A stretch of DNA of 64,000 nucleotides from Leptospira neocaledonica (GTDB lineage Bacteria > Spirochaetota > Leptospiria > Leptospirales > Leptospiraceae), in assembly GCF_002812205.1 (NCBI RefSeq), contig NZ_NPEA01000010.1, positions 62,001 to 126,000 on the forward strand, read 5' to 3'. Of the stretch, positions 40,588-49,387 are shown piece by piece. The notes under the pieces were generated by a model, which saw only the letters and a list, made by a program, of their open reading frames with translations, searched no databases and was not told the DNA's origin. Both the position numbers and the translations under genes were made by a program. Within the stretch, counting starts at the first letter, position 1. The number at the start of each line of letters is the position of its first letter.

Positions 40588-40617
40588 AAAACCCCCGCAG
40601 TCGGCTGCGGAGGTTTT
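40588..40617 (-). terminator. Rho-independent terminator of amt
   Basis: A 13-bp stem with one mismatch (AAAACCCCCGCAG / CTGCGGAGGTTTT) and a TCGG tetraloop. On the minus strand it follows the amt stop by ten bases and ends in GGTTTTCTTTT. The symmetric A/T ends could also allow function in the other direction. Confidence 0.85.
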
Positions 40618-40627
40618 TGGAAGTCCG

Positions 40628-41983
40628 TTATTTGGAAATTGGATACGCTTCGTTTCCGTGTTCCAGAATATCCAAACCTTGGATCTCTTCGTCTTCGGAA
40701 ACTCTTAGACCGATGGTGAATTTAAGACCTAAGAAGATAACTAAACTCGCTCCGAATGCCCAAACAAATCCGATACCTACACCTTGTAGCTGAACCAATA
40801 ATTGGTCGATCCCGCCACCAAAGAATAATCCGTTTACTCCGCCGAAAGCCTGCTCCGCAAATAAACCTGCAGCGATGGTTCCCCAAGCTCCGCAGACTCC
40901 GTGAACGGAAACCGCCCCAACAGGATCGTCCACTTTGATCTTATCAAAGAATAAAACGCTGAATACCACAAGCACACCGCCTACGAGTCCGATAATGATC
41001 GCAGAACTGATACTTACGTTTGCACAAGGAGCAGTAATTGCCACAAGTCCGGCTAAAGCACCGTTTAAGGTCAGACCTATATCCGGTTTTTTGAAAAGGA
41101 TCCAGGTGACAATCATGGAAGAAACGGCGCCCGCAGCCGCTGCAAAGTTAGTCGTAACAGCGATGATCGCGAAAGTTCCTCCACCCACCGAAGTAGTGGA
41201 TCCCGGGTTAAATCCAAACCAACCTAACCATAGAATAAAAACCCCAAGAGCTGCGATCGTCATATTATGACCTAAGATAGGAAGAACTTTACCATCTTGG
41301 TATTTTCCGATACGAGGCCCAAGCACTATGGTTCCCGCAAGTCCTGCCCATCCACCTACGGAGTGGACCACAGTGGAACCTGCAAAATCGATAAATCCAG
41401 CTTCTACCAAATAACCTTTATTATCCGGATTGAATAGATTGGACCATGCCAAGGAACCGAAGATAGGATACACAAAAGCTGTGATCAATACGGAGAAGAT
41501 CACATAATCCACGAACTTGGTCCTTTCCGCCATGGCTCCCGAAACGATGGTAGCAGCGGTTCCCGCAAACACCAATTGGAATATGAAGAATGTAAACTTG
41601 CTCGGATCAGGTTTTCCGTCTACGATCAAAAGACTATCTGCTAAAGACACGGAACCAAATCCAATTCCGCTGATGATCTGAGGTCCGAACATAATCGCAA
41701 ATCCGATCAGCCAATACGCCAAAGAACCCAAGGCAAAGTCCATGAAGTTCTTCATGAGAATGTTTACAGTATTTTTTGCTCTTGTAAACCCGGCTTCGAC
41801 CAAAGCGAAACCCGCTTGCATAAAAAATACCAAAAAGCCTGCGATACAGGTCCATAACCAATTCGTTTCATCTCTTAAAGTTGCGACTGCACTTAACGCG
41901 GATTCGGCGGTCGCAGGGGCTACATCATCGGCCCAAATTCCGCTCGAGGCAAAGGCGAGCGTAAGTAATATTAATATGCGCAT
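40628..41983 (-). CDS. amt: Ammonium transporter Amt
   Basis: 451 residues from the ATG at 41983, chosen because AGGA lies seven bases before it and the protein then begins with a signal peptide (MRILILLTLAFASSGIWADD). The open frame upstream to 42076 has no signal-like sequence. Eleven membrane helices are expected. Amt marks are FMQAGFALVEAGFTRAKNTVNI, DFAGSTVVHSVGGWAGLAGT near 205 (the His of the pore pair) and VHGVCGAWGTIAAGLFA near 370 (second His). It conducts ammonium into the cell. No glnK/PII gene is adjacent, unlike in many bacteria. Confidence 0.93.
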   Translation of the reverse strand: MRILILLTLAFASSGIWADDVAPATAESALSAVATLRDETNWLWTCIAGFLVFFMQAGFALVEAGFTRAKNTVNILMKNFMDFALGSLAYWLIGFAIMFGPQIISGIGFGSVSLADSLLIVDGKPDPSKFTFFIFQLVFAGTAATIVSGAMAERTKFVDYVIFSVLITAFVYPIFGSLAWSNLFNPDNKGYLVEAGFIDFAGSTVVHSVGGWAGLAGTIVLGPRIGKYQDGKVLPILGHNMTIAALGVFILWLGWFGFNPGSTTSVGGGTFAIIAVTTNFAAAAGAVSSMIVTWILFKKPDIGLTLNGALAGLVAITAPCANVSISSAIIIGLVGGVLVVFSVLFFDKIKVDDPVGAVSVHGVCGAWGTIAAGLFAEQAFGGVNGLFFGGGIDQLLVQLQGVGIGFVWAFGASLVIFLGLKFTIGLRVSEDEEIQGLDILEHGNEAYPISK

Positions 41984-42122
41984 ATTTTTCCTAAATCTCC
42001 TATATATTTTTTTAAACACGATTCCTGAACTTCGCTTATAGTCCGTCCCTAAACTTACCTTATCTATCAATGTCAAGTTTTGGGCTTCAAGAGCCTGGAC
42101 CTATGGGTCAGGCTCTTATCAA

Positions 42123-43979
42123 TTAAACCGCTTCTTTTCTTTGTTCCGAAACGACTAGATCTCCTGATTTTCTTTTTACTAATTCCTCCAACTTTTTAAG
42201 GGAAATTTTTAGATACTCGTTCGTAGGCGCACTCTTGATTCCTTGTTGAAGGACCTTGATCGCCTTAGGAGTTTCATTATCTTTCAAATAACATCTAGCT
42301 AGCCTTAAACTGGACTTAGCGTATGTGTGATCGATAGCAAGGGAACGTTTCAACGCCCTCTTAGCTTCTGGAATATTTTCCAGCTCGTAATACGCTCTTC
42401 CCAAAAGATAATGAATATGCTCGGATTCTTCTCCGCTAGTTTTAATATACTTCTCTAAGAACTGTACACTCTTTTCGAAATTTCGATCTCTGTAATACAT
42501 TTTCCCAAGAAGGACCAAACTGTCTTTGAGAGACTCATCCATGGAGAATACTTCCAGAGCCTTATCATATGCGACCTGGTCCTTCTTCGCCTTTGCAGCG
42601 GATTTCGCGAGAGAAAGTAATGTCTTAGCTTTTCCAAGTTCCGGATTGCATTGAAGAGCTAATAAAGAAACGTCGTCTCCGTTTCTCATATCCCCTTTAT
42701 ATCTTTTAAATCTTCCGATCAAAGAACCGACCAGATCGGAAACATAAATCTTATCTCTTTGTTCTTCTATAGTGGATTTTTCCTGACGGATCCATTCTAT
42801 AAAACGTTGGTTCCCTAATTCTTGGCGTTGTTCATTTTTCTGTTCCGTAATACCGTCAGTCGGTAAGAACAAAATATCTCCAGGCAAAATCCTGCCATGT
42901 TTCTCTTCGAAATTACTTCTTTCTACTTCGAAGATACCAAGAGGAACTCCTTGGGTATCTAGCTCTTCTATTCTTCCATGACCGTTATGGTAATGCAGCA
43001 TTTTCTGGTGAGCGGCATTCACATAAGAATAAGTATAGTCGCTATAAACCTTCAGGATAAAGGCTGTAAAATAAGTTCCATCCGGAAGCTGTGGCCGAAT
43101 GGATTCACCCAATTCGGCCAAAGTTTCGGATAGTCCCATACCAAGGGAAGTACAACGTTGGAATTGATAGTGAATAGACATGGTAACTAACGCTGCTGGT
43201 ATACCGTGTCCGGACACATCCACTATGATCGCGGTGATCGAGTTTCCTTGTCGGACCACATTAAAGTAGTCTCCGGAAACTTCAGTCATCGGCTCGTAAT
43301 AAGTTCCAAAATGTAAACCGTTCCAGGGAGCAATCGTAGTCTCTACGATCTGGCTCTGGACGTTACGCCCCATTCTCATATCCCATTCCAATTGTTTTAG
43401 GATCTGAGCCTCTCTTTCATTCGCCTGAACCAAACCTTGGATCAAACGAACACTAGTAATAGCAAGAGCAAGCTGGGAACCGAGAGCTTCTAAGATCTCA
43501 AGATCATCTTCTCTATAGAAAAATTCCGTGTCCGATTCTACCGCGATTGTGCCGAGACAATCTTCTTTGTACATAATCGGAACGCACATAACGGCCCGAG
43601 TGGTTTCACCCTCGTCTATGTATTCCGCGTGATGTGTTAAATCTTGGATCAACAAAGGCATACGGGTCTTAAAAGTGAACCCTGAATAACCTTCGTCCTG
43701 ACTGAGATCTCTGCGAGGCGGTATCGTCTCTTTTAAGAAGCGAGAAGGGACCAAAAGATTTCCCTTCCACATCCTAAGAGTGGTATTATCGCACTCGAAG
43801 ATGTCCTTGCAGAGGCTAATTACGATATCGTAAAGTTCCTCTTCCTTATCCGCGTTTGCAAATTCCTTACTGATATACAGAAGGATATCGATCTTATTCT
43901 TCTCGGTTAAACCGCCGACGACCTTCCTTGCCCCGCGAAAGCTTACAACTTTTCTTTGCCCAAATTTGAGTTCTATCAT
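42123..43979 (-). CDS. GAF-PP2C (SpoIIE)-TPR phosphatase
   Basis: About 618 residues from the ATG at 43979, which has GAGG nine bases upstream; a TTG two codons earlier is possible. Order: GAF domain (about 30-185), PP2C-like SpoIIE phosphatase (about 215-450) with TEVSGDYFNVV, AIIVDVSGHGIPAA, LPTDGITEQ and MRNGDDVSLLAL carrying the metal-binding aspartates, then four or so TPR units (about 470-605). It probably dephosphorylates a STAS protein in a partner-switching pathway in response to a GAF ligand. The TPR tail would recruit partners. An A+T-rich dyad lies upstream at 44115-44142. Confidence 0.88.
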   Translation of the reverse strand: MIELKFGQRKVVSFRGARKVVGGLTEKNKIDILLYISKEFANADKEEELYDIVISLCKDIFECDNTTLRMWKGNLLVPSRFLKETIPPRRDLSQDEGYSGFTFKTRMPLLIQDLTHHAEYIDEGETTRAVMCVPIMYKEDCLGTIAVESDTEFFYREDDLEILEALGSQLALAITSVRLIQGLVQANEREAQILKQLEWDMRMGRNVQSQIVETTIAPWNGLHFGTYYEPMTEVSGDYFNVVRQGNSITAIIVDVSGHGIPAALVTMSIHYQFQRCTSLGMGLSETLAELGESIRPQLPDGTYFTAFILKVYSDYTYSYVNAAHQKMLHYHNGHGRIEELDTQGVPLGIFEVERSNFEEKHGRILPGDILFLPTDGITEQKNEQRQELGNQRFIEWIRQEKSTIEEQRDKIYVSDLVGSLIGRFKRYKGDMRNGDDVSLLALQCNPELGKAKTLLSLAKSAAKAKKDQVAYDKALEVFSMDESLKDSLVLLGKMYYRDRNFEKSVQFLEKYIKTSGEESEHIHYLLGRAYYELENIPEAKRALKRSLAIDHTYAKSSLRLARCYLKDNETPKAIKVLQQGIKSAPTNEYLKISLKKLEELVKRKSGDLVVSEQRKEAV

Positions 43980-44114
43980 GGTCAAGCACCTCTACGTATC
44001 CGATTCTGTTTTTCTCTGGATTCGTTTCGCTCTACCGAGATCTTATGCAATTAGCGTACCAATTCTCCAAATCTAAATATTGTGCCCATTTTGTAGGATT
44101 TATCCTTTTACATG

Positions 44115-44142
44115 CTCAATATATAAGCACATTTATATTGAG
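44115..44142. promoter_or_regulatory. Inverted repeat upstream of GAF-PP2C-TPR gene
   Basis: CTCAATATA and TATATTGAG form a perfect 9-bp inverted repeat with a 10-base centre, in the 237-base gap between the hydrolase and phosphatase genes. No T tract follows on the minus strand, so an operator is more likely than a terminator. Confidence 0.4.
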
Positions 44143-44216
44143 ACATACTTAAGATTTGGTGAGATAAAGGGAAGAATGCTACTCTTTTAAGGTAGCAAAT
44201 TTAGGTTTATGTCTTA

Positions 44217-45443
44217 TTAGGTTCGAGCTTTTTGCCGGAATTTTCTTTTTAATTTCAAAAACCAGCTCTGCCTTTTAGAGGTTCCATGCTCCCGTAAGAA
44301 GGTTTCGACCTTGGGAAATACATCGTCTTCCGCCTTCTCCGCAAGGATCAAACAGCCATGTCCGTAATCATCACTGGCTCCTTCTTCCTTAGAGATCACA
44401 TGAAATTTTTTGATCTTAGTTCCTGCTCTTTCATATACAAACCGAACCGTGTCAGGAGTTGCGATCGCGTCATTTGCTCCTGCAATAAATAGGCTAGGAA
44501 CAGTGATTTCCTTTTGCAGATCTATATAATTATAAAACCCGTTTAAAGAACTCATCTTCTTTGTTTCAATCCAAGACATGAATTGTTCTATCAGTCCTTC
44601 GCTGATATTTTCGATCGCATTTTTCATTACCTTTTTGACGATCCTTGGCCGGGTCGCTTTCGGATTATAAAGTATCTGGTCTATAGGAGTGTAGATTTCT
44701 CCAGCGAGAGGTGCGAGCATAGAAGCACCGAATTTAAGATCCAAAACTTTTCGAGCACGAGGGAATCTGGAAAGTAAGCCGATCAGGCTTAAACCAAGAT
44801 GATTCAAATTTCCCGGGCCACCCAAAGAAACAAAACTCGCGATCTTTTCTTTTTCGGATTTGGATGTGATCCCTAAATAAGAATAGAAGATCATGGCGCC
44901 CATTGAATGCCCCACCCAATTCACACGTTTACTCTCCGTCAGAGAAAGTACTTTTGAAATAATAGCGGGAACATCATATTTTACTAAATCATCAAAAGTG
45001 AAATCCTCATATCCTCCCCTACTCTCATGGTACGAACTCCCAGCACCTCTAAGAGAAACTGCAAATACTTCGTATCCTCTTAACTTTAAATAGTATGGAA
45101 GAGAATGTCTTTTGTCCAAATCGATCACATACTTGTTCGTAGCGATCCCGTGCACCACGATAACGGGGGCAAGTTCCGGATTCGGGATAGGAGGAATATG
45201 CCTATGTAACGCGATATTCCATCCGTCTTTAGTTTTTGCAAAATGAAGTTCATCCGCAATATCTTCCTGACCATAAAGACGGGAAAACCAGTCCAATAAA
45301 ACAGGATATAAAACCAGGACAGCTATCAGAAATAGGGAAAAGACAATCGCGAGAGATGATGCGAAGACCGCAAAGAATATGATCGCGAAAAACGTAGTGA
45401 TCAGATAAAAAGGGCCTCTTCTGTTTTTCAGGATTGCGATCAC
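44217..45443 (-). CDS. Membrane-anchored alpha/beta hydrolase
   Basis: 408 residues. Two N-terminal hydrophobic helices (about 12-48) precede an alpha/beta hydrolase domain with oxyanion motif VVHGIATNKYV, nucleophile elbow WVGHSMGAMIF near 175, the acid in AGANDAIATP and catalytic histidine in DYGHGCLI. The catalytic triad looks complete. It resembles lipase or polyhydroxyalkanoate-type hydrolases; the substrate is unknown. The start is a GTG without clear Shine-Dalgarno, and the C-terminus is strongly basic. Confidence 0.85.
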   Translation of the reverse strand: MIAILKNRRGPFYLITTFFAIIFFAVFASSLAIVFSLFLIAVLVLYPVLLDWFSRLYGQEDIADELHFAKTKDGWNIALHRHIPPIPNPELAPVIVVHGIATNKYVIDLDKRHSLPYYLKLRGYEVFAVSLRGAGSSYHESRGGYEDFTFDDLVKYDVPAIISKVLSLTESKRVNWVGHSMGAMIFYSYLGITSKSEKEKIASFVSLGGPGNLNHLGLSLIGLLSRFPRARKVLDLKFGASMLAPLAGEIYTPIDQILYNPKATRPRIVKKVMKNAIENISEGLIEQFMSWIETKKMSSLNGFYNYIDLQKEITVPSLFIAGANDAIATPDTVRFVYERAGTKIKKFHVISKEEGASDDYGHGCLILAEKAEDDVFPKVETFLREHGTSKRQSWFLKLKRKFRQKART

Positions 45444-45542
45444 AACAGGAGAGGATCGTTTAAGACAACACGAATGTCAAGTAATCCCAAACATGCTTGC
45501 CTGGATTTTTAACCGGATAAGGATGGCGAAATAGTTTTTAAG

Positions 45543-45980
45543 ATGGATAAGAAGTTAGATTACAGACTTTATCGTTCCCCCTCCGGCTGGTATAGCATGG
45601 TGATCCCAGGCCATTGGCAGAATATCGTGATCGAAGGTATTCCCGCTTTTTTCGAGGAGAATGGTGCAGGCGCCATGCAAGTCTACGCTTTCGAAAATAA
45701 AGAAGGTGGATTCGATCCGGAGCAGGAATTAGAAAGATATCTTGCGACTCATAAAATAGAATACGTGAGAGAGATGGCCGCTTTTTTCGAAAACAACGAA
45801 GGCTCCAAGATTATTGCCTGCGAATTTTTAAAGGAAGACGGAAGGCATTGGATGGTCTACCTGGTCTCCGCTAAAAAAAGAATGATCCTAATCACTTATA
45901 ATGGGGACGAGGAGCCTTCCGAAGAATTGGCGGAACAATTGACCACCATAGTCAGCTCCATTCGTATCCAAGAATCTTAG
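45543..45980 (+). CDS. Small conserved-looking protein, PsbP/DUF3805-like
   Basis: 145 residues, no signal peptide or membrane helix. [16 protein letters not shown] near the N-terminus and a following alternation of strands resemble the PsbP-like/DUF3805 fold of small cytoplasmic proteins, but I cannot assign a function. It is acidic, with a helical [20 protein letters not shown] segment near 65. Its last bases overlap by four the stop of the convergent FGGY kinase gene. Confidence 0.7.
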   Translation: MDKKLDYRLYRSPSGWYSMVIPGHWQNIVIEGIPAFFEENGAGAMQVYAFENKEGGFDPEQELERYLATHKIEYVREMAAFFENNEGSKIIACEFLKEDGRHWMVYLVSAKKRMILITYNGDEEPSEELAEQLTTIVSSIRIQES

Positions 45981-47524
45981 TCTATTTTCAAAGTGGATTG
46001 AACTGCTCTATGCCAACGTTCCAATTTTAGTTCTCTGAACTTAGGATCCATCTTAGGTTTGAAAATTTTATAACCTCTTTCTAACTTTCTCAATTCTTCC
46101 AAACTTTTCCAATAACCGGAACCAAGCCCTGCAAGATATGCAGCACCCGTAGCAGTCATATCCGGTTCTGGTGCTCGTTTCACTTCCACATTGCAAAAAT
46201 CCGCAAGACATTGCAAAAGAATGTCCGACTGAGAAACTCCTCCGTCTACCATAATGGAGCTCACAGGAACGTTCGTGTCTTTCTTGATCCCTTCTAATAT
46301 ATCAAATAAAGATAATGCAATTCCTTCGAGTACGGCCCTTGCTACATGCCTTCTATGAGTTGCCAAAGAAAGCCCGAAAACGGAGGCCTTTGCATTTGGA
46401 TTAAAATGTGGGTATCTCATCCCGGAAGCAGTCGGAACAAAGATCACTCCTTCTGTGTCGTTGGTTTGAGAAGCAAGTTCGTTCAAAACTTTTGGAGTAT
46501 CGGAAAGCCCGATTCCTTTTCCAAGCCAGTCGATCAAAGTTCCTACAGTACCTGTAAAACCTTCTAACATGTAAGTCGGTTTTCCGCCGAGTCTCCAAGC
46601 AACCAGAGGAAACAAACCTCTTTTGGAAATTTTAGGCTTATCCCCCATATTCATGTCTACGAATGCGCCTGAACCTTGGGAAATTTTTACTCCACCCTTT
46701 TCGAAACATGCATGCCCGAATAAAGCAGCCATCTGATCGCCTACCACCGCTCTGATCGGAATTCCAGCACCGAATAGAGAAGGATCCGTAACTCCGAAAT
46801 CGGCAGCCGTATCTTTTACGTTTGGAAAAATTTTCATTGGGATATTGAAGATACCGCAAAGAGGAGCATTCCATTCTAACTGAAAAGGATTGAACATGCC
46901 GGTTACTGTTGCGTTAGAAGGATCGCTAATATGTTCTTTTCCTTTAGTGAGTTTATATACGAACCAAGTATCTAATGTGCCAAAAAGTATCTCGCCCTTC
47001 TTCGCTCTTTTTCTAAGTTCAGGATTTTTATCGAATACCCACTTCAAACGAACGGAAGCATGATCCGTTGTGAACTTGAGCATATAGGTTGCAATCAACA
47101 TAGGATTGCCTGTGATCGTTCCTAAAATTCTGGAAACGAATTGGATGACTTTCCAGATTTTATTGGAATTCATCTCCGAAGAAGTTTTGCCTGCCCTTAC
47201 ATCCGCCCAACTAATCAGTTTTGTTAAGGGTTTACCGCTGGATTTATCCCAAAGAAGAAAAGATCCTCTTTGGTTGCAGATTCCGATTGAATCCACATTA
47301 ACAGCTTGGAACTTTTTATTTTTAAAAGTTTTTTTGAGAATGGAAACAAGTGCCTGCCAAAGTTTTTCGGGGTCATGTTCCAAGGCACCAGGCTCGCTCA
47401 CAATTGGAGGAGTTTTTTCGTACTGTCTTGATACAATTCTGCCCTTCTTATCGAATAAGATTGCTCGGATCCCACTTCCTCCGCTATCGACAGAAAGAAT
47501 ATATTTTTCTTTTAAGGCAGCCAT
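45977..47524 (-). CDS. FGGY-family carbohydrate kinase, glycerol kinase-like
   Basis: 515 residues from the ATG at 47524, which has GGAG seven bases upstream. A longer frame to 47593 would run through the terminator of the upstream gene and is rejected. FGGY marks are [17 protein letters not shown] at the N-terminus, [36 protein letters not shown] and [19 protein letters not shown]. It resembles glycerol kinase, but where GlpK has NQRET this protein reads NQRGS, so a residue that usually contacts glycerol is lost. A phosphorylated polyol or sugar substrate is likely, glycerol uncertain. Confidence 0.85.
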   Translation of the reverse strand: MAALKEKYILSVDSGGSGIRAILFDKKGRIVSRQYEKTPPIVSEPGALEHDPEKLWQALVSILKKTFKNKKFQAVNVDSIGICNQRGSFLLWDKSSGKPLTKLISWADVRAGKTSSEMNSNKIWKVIQFVSRILGTITGNPMLIATYMLKFTTDHASVRLKWVFDKNPELRKRAKKGEILFGTLDTWFVYKLTKGKEHISDPSNATVTGMFNPFQLEWNAPLCGIFNIPMKIFPNVKDTAADFGVTDPSLFGAGIPIRAVVGDQMAALFGHACFEKGGVKISQGSGAFVDMNMGDKPKISKRGLFPLVAWRLGGKPTYMLEGFTGTVGTLIDWLGKGIGLSDTPKVLNELASQTNDTEGVIFVPTASGMRYPHFNPNAKASVFGLSLATHRRHVARAVLEGIALSLFDILEGIKKDTNVPVSSIMVDGGVSQSDILLQCLADFCNVEVKRAPEPDMTATGAAYLAGLGSGYWKSLEELRKLERGYKIFKPKMDPKFRELKLERWHRAVQSTLKID

Positions 47525-47579
47525 GGACTTCTCCAATTTTTTACTGAGGTAGAATCGTTTAGGATTCGGCTGCGTCAAT

Positions 47580-47605
47580 AAAAAAGCCGCCAAGAAGGCG
47601 GCCTT
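47580..47605 (-). terminator. Rho-independent terminator of host-attachment gene
   Basis: GCCGCC-AAGAA-GGCGGC hairpin (47586-47602). On the minus strand it is followed by TTTTTTATT and lies 25 bases after the stop of the upstream gene. Confidence 0.88.
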
Positions 47606-47629
47606 AATAATTATCGACTCAAATGGATC

Positions 47630-48058
47630 TCAAGCTTCGCTTACAAGCACACTCTTAAGATGGTTCATCAGATTGGATTCTCTTTCATGCACGATATCTT
47701 TAGGCATTTTATGATAGATCCTTTCCCTAGACTTTTCGTCCAGTTTACCAAGAATCATTCCCATAAAGCCCGGTTCGGAAACTAAAATAAAATTGGAGAA
47801 GGAATCCTTCTTCCTTTCCAAATTCATAAAATCGCTAAGTTTACCTGCAAAAGCCGCAGCCACTCTCTTTTTAGGTTCGTGAAAAAAATCAAAATCCGAT
47901 CTGGAAGCCTGGCCTGCTCCCGTAACTAGATCCGAATTTCTGAGTCTTCCTTCGGGATTCTCCATTGTTTGCACCAGCTTCAAACCGTTAGTCGGTCCTT
48001 GGTATTCGAAAATTTTTGCCTCGCTTCGGTTTGCAACCACCACCCATTTTTTCTTCAT
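47630..48058 (-). CDS. Host attachment family protein (PF10116-like)
   Basis: 142 residues. WVVVANRSEAKIFEY at the N-terminus, a SDFDFFHEPKKRVAAAFAGKL centre and LVSEPGFMGMILGKL match the family named for an Agrobacterium attachment protein, which has an eRF1-like/ribonuclease-like fold and is common in non-pathogens. The family name is historical and does not prove host contact. AGGAGGG seven bases before the ATG is a strong ribosome-binding site. It is a single-gene unit with its own terminator. Confidence 0.8.
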   Translation of the reverse strand: MKKKWVVVANRSEAKIFEYQGPTNGLKLVQTMENPEGRLRNSDLVTGAGQASRSDFDFFHEPKKRVAAAFAGKLSDFMNLERKKDSFSNFILVSEPGFMGMILGKLDEKSRERIYHKMPKDIVHERESNLMNHLKSVLVSEA

Positions 48059-48420
48059 ACTGTACCCTCCTATTTATGAAACTTTCCGTTACCGAAAGGT
48101 TCGGAATTCGGCGAAGGTAGTTTTAACCCAAGGAAGAGGACCTAGCAATTACTTTTCCCAAAACCTTCTTCTTTCATGAAGATGAGCAGAAACAAATTTT
48201 GTTTAATAAGTCCGTAACGATCGTTTGAGTAAAGCACAGATCATCCTGAAAGCAAATGGATTAGAAAAACGAAATATACTTACTAATTTATAAAATAGAA
48301 TTTCTCTAAATTCAAAAAAAACCGGACCATAAGTCAGTCCGCAGACAAATATCAATTGATCTGACGGCCAGAATGGCTGGCTTTTCCGAAATTCTTTAGC
48401 GGACTTTTCCGTATTGCTTC

Positions 48421-48435
48421 TGAGAATTGTTCTCA
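48421..48435 (+). promoter_or_regulatory. Fur/PerR-like operator 1
   Basis: TGAGAATTGTTCTCA is a 7-1-7 inverted repeat with one mismatch, the spacing of Fur/PerR boxes (TGATAAT-n-ATTATCA). It is eight bases before a TTGACA hexamer. The call rests on symmetry plus the haem genes downstream. Confidence 0.55.
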
Positions 48436-48468
48436 TTCTTGGTTGACAGATTCCAGAAGGTTTTGATT

Positions 48469-48485
48469 TTGAGTTTTAGACTCAA
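48469..48485 (+). promoter_or_regulatory. Operator-like inverted repeat 2
   Basis: TTGAGT-TTTAG-ACTCAA, a perfect 6-5-6 inverted repeat between operators 1 and 3. Confidence 0.42.
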
Positions 48486-48521
48486 TTCAATGCTTAAATA
48501 TAAAACCATGACTCCTACTAA

Positions 48522-48538
48522 TGAGAATTGAGTCTCAA
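48522..48538 (+). promoter_or_regulatory. Operator-like inverted repeat 3
   Basis: TGAGA-ATTGAG-TCTCA, with a nested TTGAG-T-CTCAA, ends four bases before the Shine-Dalgarno of the first lipoprotein. It repeats the TGAGAATTG half of operator 1, which suggests the same regulator. Confidence 0.5.
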
Positions 48539-48549
48539 CAGGAGAGAAC

Positions 48550-49320
48550 ATGAAACGGAACACAACCAAGACGCTATTGACGATGATTCTAGGAATATCC
48601 TTCTTAATGAATTGCGACCAAGGCTCAAAAGAGTCGAACGCTGCACTTGTACTCGGGGCTTTAAACGGCGCCTGCGTAGACGCAGCAGTTGCAGATGATG
48701 AGATCGCAGAAACTGCAATTACTGCAGGGATCAACACTTTCCAATTGATCTCCATCCCTACTGCGGGAGCAGCAAGACATATCAGGATAGAAGGAACATT
48801 GCTCCAAGCTGCAAGTGGCCACGGAACAATCTATCTAGCAACCGGATGGCAAGATGGCCGTAACGGCACAACGCTAAATTCCGCTGGTGGGGAGACTATG
48901 AATACTGTCGCAGGCGACGGCAAACTCGTAGTGAACATATACCAAGGCGGACCCATGGTCTACGCAGGTTATTCCGCCATCACAGCATATGGAACGGATA
49001 ATGGAACTGCAACTGTACCTCTCGGGGGAACAGGAACTAGCCTGTATTCTTCCTTCACAAGCACTGCAAGCGATGTCTGTTTCGATATCAGTGCCGACAC
49101 CACTCCTAAACTTACCGTTTGGGGAAGCGGATACAAAGGTGCAAACTGTAAGAAGAGATGTACCCTTAACGAGTCTAACGCGATCATCAATAAAGCGGAT
49201 TGGACTAACGGTGCAGGGATCGGTTCCACCGGTAATACTAGCACATATTACAAAACCGGCAGTTCTGCTTCCGGTGTAACAGCGACTAAAGTAGTAACTT
49301 ATAGCACTACTGCGCTTTAA
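48550..49320 (+). CDS. Cysteine-containing lipoprotein of haem operon
   Basis: 256 residues. The signal peptide ends FLMNC with Cys22 as likely lipidation site. The mature protein has four cysteines (about 42, 177, 200, 204), many Gly/Thr/Ser, and a beta-rich look. I do not recognise the family. GGAGAG precedes the ATG. It is the first gene after the operators and is followed by a hairpin at 49328-49349, so it may be expressed above the rest of the operon. Its position directly before a HmuY-like gene suggests a surface haem- or haemoprotein-binding role, which is inference. Confidence 0.75.
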   Translation: MKRNTTKTLLTMILGISFLMNCDQGSKESNAALVLGALNGACVDAAVADDEIAETAITAGINTFQLISIPTAGAARHIRIEGTLLQAASGHGTIYLATGWQDGRNGTTLNSAGGETMNTVAGDGKLVVNIYQGGPMVYAGYSAITAYGTDNGTATVPLGGTGTSLYSSFTSTASDVCFDISADTTPKLTVWGSGYKGANCKKRCTLNESNAIINKADWTNGAGIGSTGNTSTYYKTGSSASGVTATKVVTYSTTAL

Positions 49321-49327
49321 GAATTTC

Positions 49328-49349
49328 AGGCGGTCGATTTAGGCCGCCT
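49328..49349 (+). terminator. Intra-operon hairpin after first lipoprotein
   Basis: AGGCGGTC-GATTTA-GGCCGCCT, an 8-bp stem with one G-T pair, 8 bases after the stop. The following ATTATTAATTTTTG is only moderately T-rich, so partial termination or mRNA stabilisation is likely. Confidence 0.55.
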
Positions 49350-49387
49350 ACTGTCATTATTAATTTTTGAAGAAGGGGGATTAAATA

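Larger units (their letters stand above)
48059..48549. other. Divergent regulatory gap upstream of haem operon
   Basis: 491 bases between the host-attachment gene and the haem operon. The left 350 bases hold nothing I can support. The last 130 bases hold three inverted repeats (48421-48538) and a TTGACA at 48443-48448 whose -10 partner is unclear. Confidence 0.6.

Noticed and set aside
41984..42076. N-terminal extension of Amt
   Set aside because: The internal ATG at 41983 has a Shine-Dalgarno and starts a signal peptide; the extension is charged and has neither.
47106..47552. 148-codon frame opposite the FGGY kinase
   Set aside because: Fully antisense to conserved kinase motifs; no independent support.
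47525..47593. N-terminal extension of the FGGY kinase
   Set aside because: It would encode part of the terminator hairpin of the upstream gene; the ATG at 47524 has GGAG.
48203..48436. 77-codon minus-strand frame in the gap before the haem operon
   Set aside because: No ribosome-binding site, unusual composition, and it starts within the operator region.
48396..48755. 119-codon minus-strand frame with signal-like N-terminus
   Set aside because: Runs through the haem promoter and antisense to the lipoprotein; hydrophobicity derives from reading the reverse of the signal peptide.
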